Assembly (NCBI GenBank): GCA_003598015.1
Contig: QZKE01000066.1
Span: forward strand, 17,184-81,183
Direction: 5' to 3'
Origin: Actinomycetota bacterium
GTDB lineage: Bacteria; Actinomycetota; Geothermincolia; Geothermincolales; RBG-13-55-18
DNA length: 64,000 bases
Shown here: positions 29,017-38,246 of the stretch, piece after piece
How positions within the stretch are numbered: the stretch's first letter is position 1
Layout: each line of letters begins with the position of its first letter
Made by a program: the position numbers and the translations under genes
Notes under the pieces: generated by a model
The model's input: the letters and a program-made list of their open reading frames with translations, nothing else
Database searches by the model: none
Told to the model about the DNA's origin: nothing

Positions 29017-30651
29017 ATGACGCAAAGGATATATATCTTCGATACCACGCTGCGGGACGGAGAGCAGGCACCGGGGATCAGCCTGAACCAGAGGGAGAAA
29101 GTAGAGATCGCCGAGCAGCTTGCGCGCCTTGAAGTCGATGCCATCGAGGCCGGGTTCCCCGTCTCCAGCCCGTCCGAATTCGAGGCGGTGAAGTCCATCG
29201 CCAAGAACGTCAAGGGGCCGGTTATCTGTGCCCTGTCCCGTACCGACCGCAACGACATCGACTGGGCCTGGGAAGCCCTGATGTTCGCGGAGCGGCCCCT
29301 CATCCATACTTTCATCTCGACCTCCGAGTACCACATGAAATACCAGCTCAAGAAGACTCCCAAGCAGGTACTGGAGATGGCCAGAGACGCGGTGGCATAC
29401 GCGCGCAAGTATACGGAGAACGTCGAGTTCTCGGCCATGGACGCCACGCGTTCGGATCCCAAGTTCCTCTACGAGGTATATGCGGCGGCCATCAAGGCGG
29501 GAGCCACGGTGATCAATGTCCCGGATACGGTGGGCTACGCCGTCCCCGACGAGTTCGCGGTGCTGGTCGAGGGGATAATGAACAACGTCCCGGGCATAGA
29601 GGACGTTATGGTGAGCGTACACTGCCACAACGACCTGGGCCTGGCGGTGGCTAATTCCCTGGCTGCGGCCCGGGTGGGAGCACGCCAGATCGAGTGCGCC
29701 ATCAACGGCCTCGGGGAGCGCGCCGGCAACTGCTCCCTGGAGGAGATAGTGATGATCATCAACACCCGCAAGGACGCGACGGACCTGACCACCGGCATCA
29801 ATACCCGCGAGATATACCAGGCATCGCGGCTGGTCTCCATGCTCACAGGCTACAACGTGCAGCCCAACAAGGCGGTGGTGGGGGACAACGCCTTCGCCCA
29901 CGAATCGGGCATCCACCAGGATGGGGTGCTCAAGCACCGGGAGACCTACGAGATCATGCAGCCCGAGGATGTAGGCCTGGTGGAGTCGGAGATTTACCTG
30001 GGCAAGCATTCCGGCCGGCACGCCCTCAAGACCAAGCTCGAGGAGATGGGGTTTTACCTCGACGACAATGGACTGGAGAGGGCTTTTATCCGCTTCAAGG
30101 AGCTGGCGGGCAAGAAGAAAGAGGTCGCGGTCAAAGACCTGGAGGCCATCGCGCTGGACGAGATCCGCACCCTGGAGGAGCTTTTCCAGCTCGAATACAT
30201 GCAGTCCTCCTCGGGAACCGGCGCCATCCCCATCGCGGCGGTGAAGCTCTCTCGCGAGAACAAGGGTTTCGAGGCCACCTCCACCGGGGATGGCCAGGTG
30301 GATGCGGTGTGCAGGGCTATCCTCAAGGCCGCCAAAGTGAGGGCGAAGCTGAAGGCTTACCAGGTACAGGCTATCACCAAGGGCCTGGATGCCATGGGCG
30401 ACGTCACCGTCAAGCTGGACATCGAGGGTCACGAGGTGGTAGGACGCGGCGTCAGTCCCGACATCATCGAGGCCAGTGCCCGTGCCTACGTCAACGCCAT
30501 AAACCGTGCGGTGCAGAAGGGCCTCATGGAGAAGAAGAAACTGGCTCGCCAGGCCAGGTCCACGAGCGCCGCGAAGAAGCCCGCCGCGAAGAAGCCCGCG
30601 GCGAAGAAGCCCGCGGCGAAGAAGCCCGCGGCCAAGAGGCCCAGGAAATAG
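29017..30651 (+). CDS. leuA: 2-isopropylmalate synthase with lysine-rich C-terminal tail
   Basis: This 544-residue enzyme condenses acetyl-CoA with 2-oxoisovalerate, the first leucine-specific step. The N-terminal TIM barrel has DTTLRDGEQAPGISL and the metal motif HCHNDLGLAVANS; NGLGERAGN is also typical. A LeuA dimer/allosteric domain follows (about residues 385-505). The protein then carries an unusual tail with five AAKKP-type repeats (residues 518-542) ending RK, like histone H1 or HU tails. The tail is in frame and ends at a normal stop. The core is ordinary. Confidence 0.96.
   Translation: MTQRIYIFDTTLRDGEQAPGISLNQREKVEIAEQLARLEVDAIEAGFPVSSPSEFEAVKSIAKNVKGPVICALSRTDRNDIDWAWEALMFAERPLIHTFISTSEYHMKYQLKKTPKQVLEMARDAVAYARKYTENVEFSAMDATRSDPKFLYEVYAAAIKAGATVINVPDTVGYAVPDEFAVLVEGIMNNVPGIEDVMVSVHCHNDLGLAVANSLAAARVGARQIECAINGLGERAGNCSLEEIVMIINTRKDATDLTTGINTREIYQASRLVSMLTGYNVQPNKAVVGDNAFAHESGIHQDGVLKHRETYEIMQPEDVGLVESEIYLGKHSGRHALKTKLEEMGFYLDDNGLERAFIRFKELAGKKKEVAVKDLEAIALDEIRTLEELFQLEYMQSSSGTGAIPIAAVKLSRENKGFEATSTGDGQVDAVCRAILKAAKVRAKLKAYQVQAITKGLDAMGDVTVKLDIEGHEVVGRGVSPDIIEASARAYVNAINRAVQKGLMEKKKLARQARSTSAAKKPAAKKPAAKKPAAKKPAAKRPRK
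30568..30642 (+). repeat. Five 15-bp tandem repeats encoding AAKKP in leuA
   Basis: Five consecutive 15-bp units (GCCGCGAAGAAGCCC with small variants; the last encodes AAKRP) make up the leuA 3' end. Such an array can vary in copy number by slippage without shifting the frame. Confidence 0.9.
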
Positions 30652-30672
30652 ACCACTTTCAGGTGAAACCGC

Positions 30673-31938
30673 ATGGGATGTACCATAACCGAGAAGATAC
30701 TCGCGTGGCATTGTGGCCGCGATGAGGTGCAGCCGGGAGAGCTTGTCAATGCGCGCGTGGACCTCGTCCTCGCCAACGATATCACCGCACCCCTGGCCAT
30801 AGAGGCATTCCGCGCCATGGGGGCGAAGCAGGTGTTCGACCCCGCCAGGGTAGTGCTGGTGCCGGATCACTTCGCTCCCGCCCGGGACATACTCGCCGCG
30901 GAGAACTGCGCCATGATCAGGGATTTCGCGCGCGAGCTGGGATTGGAGCATTACTACGAGGTGGGCAGGGTAGGCATCGAACACGTCCTCCTGCCCGAGG
31001 AAGGCCTGGTGCTCCCGGGCGAACTCATCGTGGGCGCCGACTCGCACACCTGCACCTACGGCGCCCTGGGCGCTTTTTCCACGGGGATGGGCTCGACCGA
31101 CGCGGCCATGGCCATGGCCCTGGGGGAGGTATGGCTGCGCGTCCCGGAGAGCATGCGCCTGGTCTACGGCGGCGAGCTCGCGCCCTGGGTGGGAGGAAAG
31201 GACCTCATCCTGCATACCATCGGACGCATCGGGGTGGACGGCGCCCGCTATCGCTCCATGGAGTTCTGCGGCCCGGCCATAGAGGCGCTCTCCATGCAGG
31301 GGAGGTTCACCATGGCCAACATGGCGGTGGAGGCGGGGGCCAAGAACGGCATCTTCGCCGTAGACGGCAAGACCCGCTCCTGGCTGGAGAAGAGGGCGCG
31401 GCGCGACTACCGCGTCTTCGAGAGCGATGCCGACGCCTCATACGCGGAGGAATTGAGTTTCGACGTGAGCGCGCTCGAGCCGCAGGTGGCATTCCCGCAC
31501 CTGCCCTCCAACGTGCGCCCCATCTCGCAGGCCGGGGAGGTCAAGATCGATCAGGTGGTTATCGGCTCCTGTACCAACGGATGGCTGGAGGACATGGAGA
31601 CGGCCGCCCGCATCCTGGAGGGGAGGGAAGTGCATCCCCACGTCAGGGTGATCGTCTTTCCGGGAACACCCAAGATAAAACTGGAGATGATCCGCCGCGG
31701 CTGGATGGAGACCTTTATCCAGGCCGGGGCGGTGGTGAGCACCCCCACATGTGGGCCCTGCCTGGGCGGGCACATGGGGGTGATCGCCGCGGGCGAGAGG
31801 GCGGTATCTACCACCAACCGCAACTTCGTGGGCCGCATGGGCCACAAGGAAGGGGAGGTCTACCTCACCGGACCCGCCGTGGCGGCGGCATCCGCTGTGA
31901 CCGGCAGGCTCAGCGACCCCAGGGAGGTGATGGGATGA
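30673..31938 (+). CDS. leuC: 3-isopropylmalate dehydratase large subunit
   Basis: This 421-residue large subunit has GADSHTCTYGALGAFSTGMG and the cluster cysteines in IGSCTNGW and PTCGPCLGGH. It is directly downstream of leuA (21 bp) and overlaps leuD by 4 bp, followed by leuB; this context makes isopropylmalate (and, with cimA present, citramalate) the expected substrate. It is a clear paralogue of the large subunit at 16234. Confidence 0.95.
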   Translation: MGCTITEKILAWHCGRDEVQPGELVNARVDLVLANDITAPLAIEAFRAMGAKQVFDPARVVLVPDHFAPARDILAAENCAMIRDFARELGLEHYYEVGRVGIEHVLLPEEGLVLPGELIVGADSHTCTYGALGAFSTGMGSTDAAMAMALGEVWLRVPESMRLVYGGELAPWVGGKDLILHTIGRIGVDGARYRSMEFCGPAIEALSMQGRFTMANMAVEAGAKNGIFAVDGKTRSWLEKRARRDYRVFESDADASYAEELSFDVSALEPQVAFPHLPSNVRPISQAGEVKIDQVVIGSCTNGWLEDMETAARILEGREVHPHVRVIVFPGTPKIKLEMIRRGWMETFIQAGAVVSTPTCGPCLGGHMGVIAAGERAVSTTNRNFVGRMGHKEGEVYLTGPAVAAASAVTGRLSDPREVMG

Positions 31939-32444
31939 TGGACTCGCTGATCCTGGAGGGAAAGGCCTGGCGTTACGGGCGCGATATCGATACGGACGCG
32001 ATCATCCCCGCCCGCCACCTGGCACTGAAGGATCCCGCCGAGCTCGGTGCGCATTGCCTGGAGGACCTCGACCCCAAGTTCGTGAGGCGGGTGCGCGAGG
32101 GGGATTTCATCGTGGCGGAGGAGAACTTCGGCTCCGGTTCCTCGCGGGAGCATGCCCCCCTGGCCATCAAGGGATGCGGCGTATCCTGCGTCATCGCCGC
32201 CTCCTTCGCGAGGATCTTCTACCGCAATGCCATCAACGTCGGGCTGCCCATCCTGGAATGCCCGCAGGCCGTGGAGGATATCGGCAGGGGAGACCGCCTG
32301 CGCGTCAATCTGGAGAAGGGCACGGTGGAGAATCTCTCGACGGGGAATACGTTTCAGGCACAACCCTTCCCGGAATTCATGCGCGAGATAATCTCCCTGG
32401 GTGGGCTGGTACAATACGTGAAGAAACGCCTGCAATCCGGCTGA
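31935..32444 (+). CDS. leuD: 3-isopropylmalate dehydratase small subunit
   Basis: This 169-residue protein has the LeuD motifs GRDIDTDAIIPARHL, FGSGSSREHAP and FARIFYRNAINVGLP. The start ATG at 31935 overlaps the leuC stop (ATGATGA), with GGGAGGTGATGGG upstream. A longer open frame through leuC in this phase is not coding. The recognition loop ARHLALKD differs from GKYKFKTLD of the paralogue at 17513, consistent with two substrate specificities. Confidence 0.95.
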   Translation: MMDSLILEGKAWRYGRDIDTDAIIPARHLALKDPAELGAHCLEDLDPKFVRRVREGDFIVAEENFGSGSSREHAPLAIKGCGVSCVIAASFARIFYRNAINVGLPILECPQAVEDIGRGDRLRVNLEKGTVENLSTGNTFQAQPFPEFMREIISLGGLVQYVKKRLQSG

Positions 32445-32560
32445 CGCGGGCCGGGGCGCGGGCGAGCAGGCCGCGGTCACGGGGCAAGCCCTCCCCATAT
32501 GGCCGCTGGTATGCGCCGGCGAAATAGAAGGATCGAAAAACATTGACGCGAGGTGAGAGG

Positions 32561-33619
32561 ATGTACAAGATTGCGGTGATCCCCGGCGACGGCACCGGCC
32601 CGGAGGTGGCGCGGGAGGGGGTCAAGGTCCTGGAGGCCATAGCCGGAGTCGCCGGGTTCGACTACGATACGAGATTCTTCGCCTACGGCGGCGACCGCTA
32701 CCTGGAAACAGGCGTGGTGCTCGACGACGAAGAACTGGAGGAGCTGCGAGCTTTCGACGCCATCTTCCTCGGCGCCATAGGCCATCCCGGCGTAAAGCCC
32801 GGCATCCTGGAGCAGGGCATCCTGCTGCGCATCCGCTTCGCCCTGGACCAGTACATCAACCTGCGCCCGGTCAAGCTCTTCCCCGGCGTGGACTGCCCCC
32901 TCAAGGACAAGGGTCCCGAGGATATAGACTTCGTGGTGGTGCGCGAGAACACCGAGGGGCTCTACGCGGGCACGGGCGGCTTTCTACGCAAGGGCACCCC
33001 CGAGGAAGTAGCGGTGCAGGAGAGCGTGAACACGCGCAAGGGGGTGGAGCGCTGCCTGCGTTTCGCCTACGAGTATTGCCGCCGCCGCGACCGGGACCGC
33101 AAGCTCACCCTGTGCGGCAAGACCAACGTGCTCACCTACGCCTGGGACCTGTGGGAGCGGACCTTCGAGGAACTGGCACCCGAGTACCCGGATATCGCCA
33201 CCGACTACGCCCACGTGGACGCCATCTGTATGTGGTTCGTGAAGAACCCGGAATGGTTCGACGTGGTGGTCACGGACAACATGTTCGGAGACATCATCAC
33301 CGACCTGGGGGCCATGATCCAGGGCGGCATGGGCATCGCCGCGGGAGGCAACATCAATCCCGAGGGCACGTCCATGTTCGAGCCCATCGGGGGATCGGCG
33401 CCCAAGTATACGGGCAAGGACGTCATCAATCCCCTGGCGGCCATCTGCGCCGTGCAGATGATGCTGGACCACCTGGAGGAGAGGAGCGCCGCCGACAGGG
33501 TGGAGCGGGCCGTGATACGCGTGTGTTCACGGGACCTGGAGTCCCTCTCCGCGGGCAGAATGGGGAAGTCCACTTCAGAGGTGGGGGATCTTGTCGTAAA
33601 ATACATCAAAGAAGAATAA
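32561..33619 (+). CDS. leuB: 3-isopropylmalate dehydrogenase
   Basis: This 352-residue beta-decarboxylating dehydrogenase begins AVIPGDGTGPEV. The substrate segment LLRIRFALDQYINLRP has hydrophobic residues where isocitrate dehydrogenases have Ser and Asn, as expected for isopropylmalate. The cofactor region reads [15 protein letters not shown]; the Lys-Tyr pair instead of Asp-Ile leaves the NAD/NADP preference open. With cimA present it may also oxidise methylmalate in isoleucine synthesis. The ATG at 32561 behind GAGGTGAGAGG is preferred to the in-frame TTG at 32543. Confidence 0.94.
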   Translation: MYKIAVIPGDGTGPEVAREGVKVLEAIAGVAGFDYDTRFFAYGGDRYLETGVVLDDEELEELRAFDAIFLGAIGHPGVKPGILEQGILLRIRFALDQYINLRPVKLFPGVDCPLKDKGPEDIDFVVVRENTEGLYAGTGGFLRKGTPEEVAVQESVNTRKGVERCLRFAYEYCRRRDRDRKLTLCGKTNVLTYAWDLWERTFEELAPEYPDIATDYAHVDAICMWFVKNPEWFDVVVTDNMFGDIITDLGAMIQGGMGIAAGGNINPEGTSMFEPIGGSAPKYTGKDVINPLAAICAVQMMLDHLEERSAADRVERAVIRVCSRDLESLSAGRMGKSTSEVGDLVVKYIKEE

Positions 33620-33625
33620 AGGGAA

Positions 33626-33646
33626 GCCGGTGCGGCAGGCACCGGC
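33626..33646 (+). other. Hairpin between leuB and ilvE
   Basis: GCCGGTGC (33626-33633) and GCACCGGC (33639-33646) form a perfect 8-bp stem with a 5-nt loop. There is no T-run, so it is more likely an RNA-stability or processing element than a terminator. Confidence 0.45.
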
Positions 33647-33677
33647 CATCCTGGGGAATAGAGCGGAAGGAGTTTAG

Positions 33678-34595
33678 ATGCCGATCCCGGAAGTCGAGAA
33701 GATCTGGATGGATGGTGAGCTCGTGGATTGGGCGGATGCCAAGATCCACATCCTCACCCATACCCTGCACTACGGTTCGGGGGTGTTCGAGGGTATCCGC
33801 GCCTACGAGACCCCGCGCGGCGCGGCCGTATTCCGCCTGGGGGATCACATCAAGCGTCTCTACCGTTCCGCGTCCATATACCATATGCCCATCCCCTTTA
33901 CTCCCGAGGAGCTCATCGAGGCCACCAAGGTGGTCATCAGGGCAAACGGGCTGAAGAGCTGCTATATCCGCCCCATCGCCATCCGCGGCTATGGCGAGAT
34001 GGGCCTGCACCCGCTGGCGGCACCGGTGAACGTGGCCATCGCTGTGTGGCCGTGGGGAGCTTACCTGGGCGAGGAGGGTATCAAGCATGGCGTGATGGCC
34101 AAGGTATCTTCGTTCCGCCGCAACGAGTCCAACTCCATACCCACCGCGGCCAAGGCCACCGGGCAGTATCTCAACTCCATCCTGGCCAAGATGGAGGTGG
34201 TGGAGGCCGGATACGACGAGGCCGTGCTCCTCAACATGCACGGCCACGTGGCGGACGGAGCGGGGGAGAACATCTTCGTGGTGCGAGGCGGCGCGCTGCT
34301 GACTCCGCCCACCACCGCGGGAGCCCTGGAGGGGGTAACCCGCGACTCGGTCATGCGCATCGCGGAGGATTCCAATATCCCCTGCCGCGAGAAGGACCTG
34401 GCGCGCACCGACCTCTACACCGCCGAAGAGGCATTCTTCACCGGGACAGCAGCAGAAGTCGTGCCCATACGCGAGGTAGACGATCGCGTCATCGGAGAGC
34501 CGGGCCCGATCACCCGGCGTATACAGGACAAGTTCTTCGAGATCGTCAAGGGCCTGGAGAAAGAGTACGAGCACTGGCTGGAATACGTGGACTAG
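33678..34595 (+). CDS. ilvE: Branched-chain amino acid aminotransferase
   Basis: This 305-residue class IV PLP enzyme performs the last step of Val, Leu and Ile synthesis. Motifs: HYGSGVFEGIRAYET near the start, the PLP lysine in PTAAKATGQYLNS, GAGENIFVVRGG, and TGTAAEVVPIREVD. The length and N-terminus (KIWMDGELVDWADAKIHILT) match bacterial IlvE. It lies between leuB and cimA in the same orientation. Confidence 0.96.
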   Translation: MPIPEVEKIWMDGELVDWADAKIHILTHTLHYGSGVFEGIRAYETPRGAAVFRLGDHIKRLYRSASIYHMPIPFTPEELIEATKVVIRANGLKSCYIRPIAIRGYGEMGLHPLAAPVNVAIAVWPWGAYLGEEGIKHGVMAKVSSFRRNESNSIPTAAKATGQYLNSILAKMEVVEAGYDEAVLLNMHGHVADGAGENIFVVRGGALLTPPTTAGALEGVTRDSVMRIAEDSNIPCREKDLARTDLYTAEEAFFTGTAAEVVPIREVDDRVIGEPGPITRRIQDKFFEIVKGLEKEYEHWLEYVD

Positions 34596-34644
34596 GCTTC
34601 GATAAAGCGCCCGCACACGCATCCGTACCTTTGGAGGATACAGA

Positions 34645-36228
34645 TTGGCTGAAGGCAACGTGAGATTATACGATACCACCCTGCGCGACGGCGCTCAGAT
34701 GGAGGGCGTGTCCCTCTCGGTGGAGGATAAGCTGAAGATTCTCCGCCGCCTGGACGAGTTCGGTTTCCATTACGTCGAATGCGGGTATCCCGCCTCCAAC
34801 CCCAAGGACGCGGAATTCTTCCGCCGCCTGCCGGAGGTGGAGCTCAAGCATGCGGTGCCGGTAGCCTTCGGTTCCACCCGCAAGGCCATGATCGGGACGG
34901 ACAAGGACCGTGGGCTGGAGGAATTGCTGCAGGTCGAGACCCGGGCCATATGCGTGGTCGGCAAGACCTGGGAGCTGCACGTACGCACCGCTCTGCGCAC
35001 CCAGCTGGACGAGAACCTGTACATGATCGCGGACACCGTGGACTTCCTGAAGCGACGCGAGCGTGAGGTCATCTACGATGCCGAGCACTTCTTCGACGCT
35101 TATAAGAGCAATCCCGTCTACACCATGCAGACGGTGAAGGCGGCAGTGGAAGCCGGGGCGGACTGGGTGTGCCTGTGCGACACCAACGGCGGCACCCTGC
35201 CCTGGGAAGTGCGCGATATCATGCGCGCGGTGGCCGGCGAGATCGGCGTGCCCCTGGGCATACACGCCCACAACGACGGCGAGTGCGCCGTGGCCAACAG
35301 CCTGGTGGCGGTGGAGGAGGGCGCCGCCATGGTGCAGGGGACCATCAACGGCTACGGCGAGAGGTGCGGGAACGCCAACCTATGCTCCATCATACCCGCT
35401 CTGAATTTAAAGATGGAGCTGCCGGCGGTATCCGGGGAAAGCCTCGGCTCCCTCACCGAGCTTTCGCACTTCGTGAGCGAGATCGTGAACATCAAGCCGA
35501 ATTCACACCAGCCTTACGTGGGACAGAAGGCCTTCGCCCACAAGGGCGGCATGCACGTGAGCGCGGTTACGCGCGAACCCGAGACCTACGAGCACATCAG
35601 GCCCGAACTGGTGGGGAACATGCAGCACATCGAGGTTTCCGAACTCTCCGGAAAGAGCACCATCATCATCAAGGGTAAGGAGCTGGGGCGCGACCTTACC
35701 CAGAGCCCCGAGAAGGTGCAGGAGATCCTGGATATGATCAAGGAGATGGAGCACAAGGGGTATCATTTCGAGGCCGCCGACGGCTCCTTCGAACTGCTCA
35801 TGCGCCGCCACCTTGGCATGCACAAGATATTCTTCCGCCTGGAGAGCTTCCGGGTGATCATGGAGAAGAGGGAGGATGGCAGGGTGGTCACCGAGGCCAC
35901 CATCAAGGTGCACGTACGCGGCAAGAGAATCATCGCCACGGGCGAGGGTAACGGCCCGGTGAACGCCCTGGACACCGCTTTGCGCCTGGCTATCGGCAGG
36001 GCCTACCCCGAGCTGGACGACATCGACCTCGAGGACTACAAGGTCCTCATCCTCAACCCCGAGAAGGCCACTGCCGCCGTGACCCGCGTGCTCATCGAGA
36101 GCGGCGACGGCGAGAAGACCTGGGGAACCATAGGCCTTTCCGAAAACATCATCGAGGCCTCCTGGCAGGCCCTGGTGGATTCCATCGAGTACGGCCTCCT
36201 GCATAAAAAAGCGCAACCGGAGCGATAG
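34645..36228 (+). CDS. cimA: Citramalate synthase
   Basis: This 527-residue DRE-TIM barrel enzyme has YDTTLRDGAQMEGVSLS, where LeuA proteins have GEQAPG, plus HAHNDGECAVANS and NGYGERCGNANL, the pattern of the CimA family (TIGR00977 type). It condenses acetyl-CoA and pyruvate to citramalate, giving a threonine-independent route to 2-oxobutyrate and isoleucine. A C-terminal LeuA-type regulatory domain starts at about residue 400. The start is TTG behind TTTGGAGGAT. The stop codon abuts a 56-bp palindrome. Confidence 0.94.
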   Translation: MAEGNVRLYDTTLRDGAQMEGVSLSVEDKLKILRRLDEFGFHYVECGYPASNPKDAEFFRRLPEVELKHAVPVAFGSTRKAMIGTDKDRGLEELLQVETRAICVVGKTWELHVRTALRTQLDENLYMIADTVDFLKRREREVIYDAEHFFDAYKSNPVYTMQTVKAAVEAGADWVCLCDTNGGTLPWEVRDIMRAVAGEIGVPLGIHAHNDGECAVANSLVAVEEGAAMVQGTINGYGERCGNANLCSIIPALNLKMELPAVSGESLGSLTELSHFVSEIVNIKPNSHQPYVGQKAFAHKGGMHVSAVTREPETYEHIRPELVGNMQHIEVSELSGKSTIIIKGKELGRDLTQSPEKVQEILDMIKEMEHKGYHFEAADGSFELLMRRHLGMHKIFFRLESFRVIMEKREDGRVVTEATIKVHVRGKRIIATGEGNGPVNALDTALRLAIGRAYPELDDIDLEDYKVLILNPEKATAAVTRVLIESGDGEKTWGTIGLSENIIEASWQALVDSIEYGLLHKKAQPER

Positions 36229-36283
36229 GGGTCAGGTCTTTCATTTTGCATACCCGGGTATGCAAAATGAAAGACCTGACCCC
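36228..36283. repeat. 56-bp palindrome with perfect 28-bp arms overlapping the cimA stop
   Basis: GGGGTCAGGTCTTTCATTTT opens the left arm (36228-36255), and the right arm (36256-36283) is its exact complement, centred on CCCGGG. The last base of the cimA TAG is the first base of the element. It is the cleanest member of the GGGGTCAGGTCT family seen here. In RNA it would be a very stable hairpin between cimA and the FAH gene. Confidence 0.92.
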
Positions 36284-36304
36284 CAAGAAAGATAAGAAGG
36301 GGCG

Positions 36305-37066
36305 ATGATGAAACTTGCGAGATACCTGCACGAAGGGCATATAAGATACGGCATACTGGAGGGTGATACCCTCCACGAGCTCGAAAGCACGCCCTTCAGC
36401 GGCATCGAGAAGCAGGGGCGCACCTGCGGACTGGACGAGGTGGAGATACTTCCACCCGTCTTCCCCCAGAAGATAATCGCGGTGGGCCTCAATTACCGCG
36501 ACCACGCCGAGGAGTTCGACCTGGAGATGCCGGACGAGCCGGTGCTGTTCATGAAACCACCCTCCTCGCTGCTGGCACATGACGGCGAGATTATATACCC
36601 GCCCATGAGCAAACGCGTCGATTATGAGGCGGAGCTGGTGCTGGTGTGCGGAGCGGAGTGCCGTAATGTCGGGGCGGCGGAAGCCCCTGCCTATATCCTC
36701 GGCTACACCTGCGGCAATGACGTAACCGCCCGCGACCTGCAGGCCAAGGACGGCCAGTGGACGCGCGCCAAGAGCTTCGATACCTTCTGCCCCCTGGGGC
36801 CCTTCATCGAGACCGATGTCGACCCCGGGGATCTGGCCATCGAGTTGAGGCTGAACGGAGAGGCGCACCAGTCCTCAAATACCGCCAACATGGCCTTCAG
36901 CCCGTTGGAGCTGCTGAGCTTCACGTCCCGCATCATGACCCTCTTCCCCGGAGACGTGATCATGACCGGCACCCCCTCCGGGGTGGGGGAGATGTTCCCC
37001 GGCGACACCGTCGAGGTGCTCATCGCCGGCCTCGACCCCCTGCGCAACTCTGTTATTCAGCGCTAG
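36305..37066 (+). CDS. Fumarylacetoacetate hydrolase family protein
   Basis: This 253-residue protein has the FAH fold motifs: VGLNYRDHAEEF, PVLFMKPPSSLLAHDGEI, the metal-ligand region VDYEAELVLV, YTCGNDVTARDLQ, and VIMTGTPSGVGEMFPGD. Such proteins include oxaloacetate decarboxylases, acylpyruvases and 2-hydroxyhepta-2,4-diene-1,7-dioate isomerases; the sequence does not choose between them. It closes the branched-chain cluster after the palindrome. An oxo-acid clean-up role would fit but is inference. Confidence 0.9.
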   Translation: MMKLARYLHEGHIRYGILEGDTLHELESTPFSGIEKQGRTCGLDEVEILPPVFPQKIIAVGLNYRDHAEEFDLEMPDEPVLFMKPPSSLLAHDGEIIYPPMSKRVDYEAELVLVCGAECRNVGAAEAPAYILGYTCGNDVTARDLQAKDGQWTRAKSFDTFCPLGPFIETDVDPGDLAIELRLNGEAHQSSNTANMAFSPLELLSFTSRIMTLFPGDVIMTGTPSGVGEMFPGDTVEVLIAGLDPLRNSVIQR

Positions 37067-37220
37067 GTCGAAAAGGCTGTTTGAGGCAATCATTTGGCAA
37101 AACCGCTCCACGTCCGATAATCCATAAAGCACAGGGCAATACAGACCAGGGAGAGGACAGACTGGATGGGCTTGGTGTTCGCCTCTATGGCGGCCTTAAT
37201 ATCGCTGTTGGTGAGATGAT

Positions 37221-38201
37221 ATGGAGCCGGATTACAGGCGTGCGATAAGGCTGGCGCTGGGGGAGAAACGGCTTTGGGCCGCGGGACTGCTGGCGGCCAT
37301 CGGCTTTTCCGAAGCGTGGTGGATCGTCTTCGGTTGGGGGCCGGAGTCCCTGGGCGAGAGATGGGAGAGGGCGGTAGGGGGCTGGATGGGGGACGCGGCC
37401 GCCTTCGTGGCCTTCGTCCTGGCCGCGCTGGCAGCCTTCGTAGTACTCAAGGCCGTGGGTTACCTGGGGGAGATGGTACTGGTGCGCCAGGTGGCACATG
37501 AAAGTCCGCGTGGGGTGCCCGGGTTCGCCGAGGCTTTCTCCTCCTCGCGGCGGCGCTACATCCCCTTCGCGGTTACCCTGCTTCCCTGGGACGCGCTGCG
37601 CATAGCGGTCATCTATCTCCCCACGCTGATCATCCTGGCATGGGACAGGTGGGACCCCCGCCTCCACCATGTCTTACCGTATATCCTGGTCATGCTGGTG
37701 TGGTTCCTCATCCTCCTCGCCGTGTATTACCTGGCAGGCATCACCGTGACGCTGGCGGCCCGCAGCTCCCTGCTCCAAGGGGAGGGGATACCGGAAGCCT
37801 GGCGTAGAGGGTGGGAGCTCCTGCGCGGGAACGCTGGGAGGTGCCTGGCAGTGTGGCTGCAGGCAGTGGCGGCCGATATCCTATTCGTGGTCATAGCCTG
37901 GCCGCTCTCCGCCCTACTGCCCTGGGTTGCCGGGCAGGTTGCCGATCCCATCGGCTTCGCCCCCGCAAGGTGGCTCATTCATCTCCTCGTATACGCGGTA
38001 CTCGCGGGTGGCCTGGTCATCATGCAGGCAGGCATCCAGTGCTACAGGTCATCCCTGTGGACTATAACCTTCCTTGCGCTGAGCGGGGAGCCGGAGGACC
38101 GGGAAGATTCCCCTCAACGGGGCGACACGGGAGTGGAGGGGGAGACCTTCTACCCGCCGCTCACCCAACTCCCGGGGCCGCCGCCCGGGTTCATGCCCTG
38201 A
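37221..38201 (+). CDS. Multi-pass membrane protein, unknown function
   Basis: This protein of about 326 residues has roughly six hydrophobic segments (about 18-38, 57-78, 110-135, 150-175, 210-240, 255-280) and a hydrophilic Pro-rich C-terminus ending PPLTQLPGPPPGFMP. The layout resembles DUF4013/glycerophosphodiesterase membrane-domain-type proteins, but I see no diagnostic motif. The ribosome site is weak (GTGAGATGAT). It stands alone, 154 bp after the FAH gene. Confidence 0.65.
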   Translation: MEPDYRRAIRLALGEKRLWAAGLLAAIGFSEAWWIVFGWGPESLGERWERAVGGWMGDAAAFVAFVLAALAAFVVLKAVGYLGEMVLVRQVAHESPRGVPGFAEAFSSSRRRYIPFAVTLLPWDALRIAVIYLPTLIILAWDRWDPRLHHVLPYILVMLVWFLILLAVYYLAGITVTLAARSSLLQGEGIPEAWRRGWELLRGNAGRCLAVWLQAVAADILFVVIAWPLSALLPWVAGQVADPIGFAPARWLIHLLVYAVLAGGLVIMQAGIQCYRSSLWTITFLALSGEPEDREDSPQRGDTGVEGETFYPPLTQLPGPPPGFMP

Positions 38202-38246
38202 GTGGGGGGGCTTACCCCTGGGCCCGATGCTTCCCGGACAAGAACT

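Noticed and set aside
28987..31215. 742-residue open frame on the minus strand opposite leuA and leuC
   Set aside because: It is antisense to two firmly identified genes, has no recognisable motif and arises from GC-rich third-codon bias.
32561..33619. Second isocitrate or tartrate dehydrogenase instead of LeuB
   Set aside because: The substrate segment lacks the Ser/Asn isocitrate residues and the gene lies in a leuACD context.
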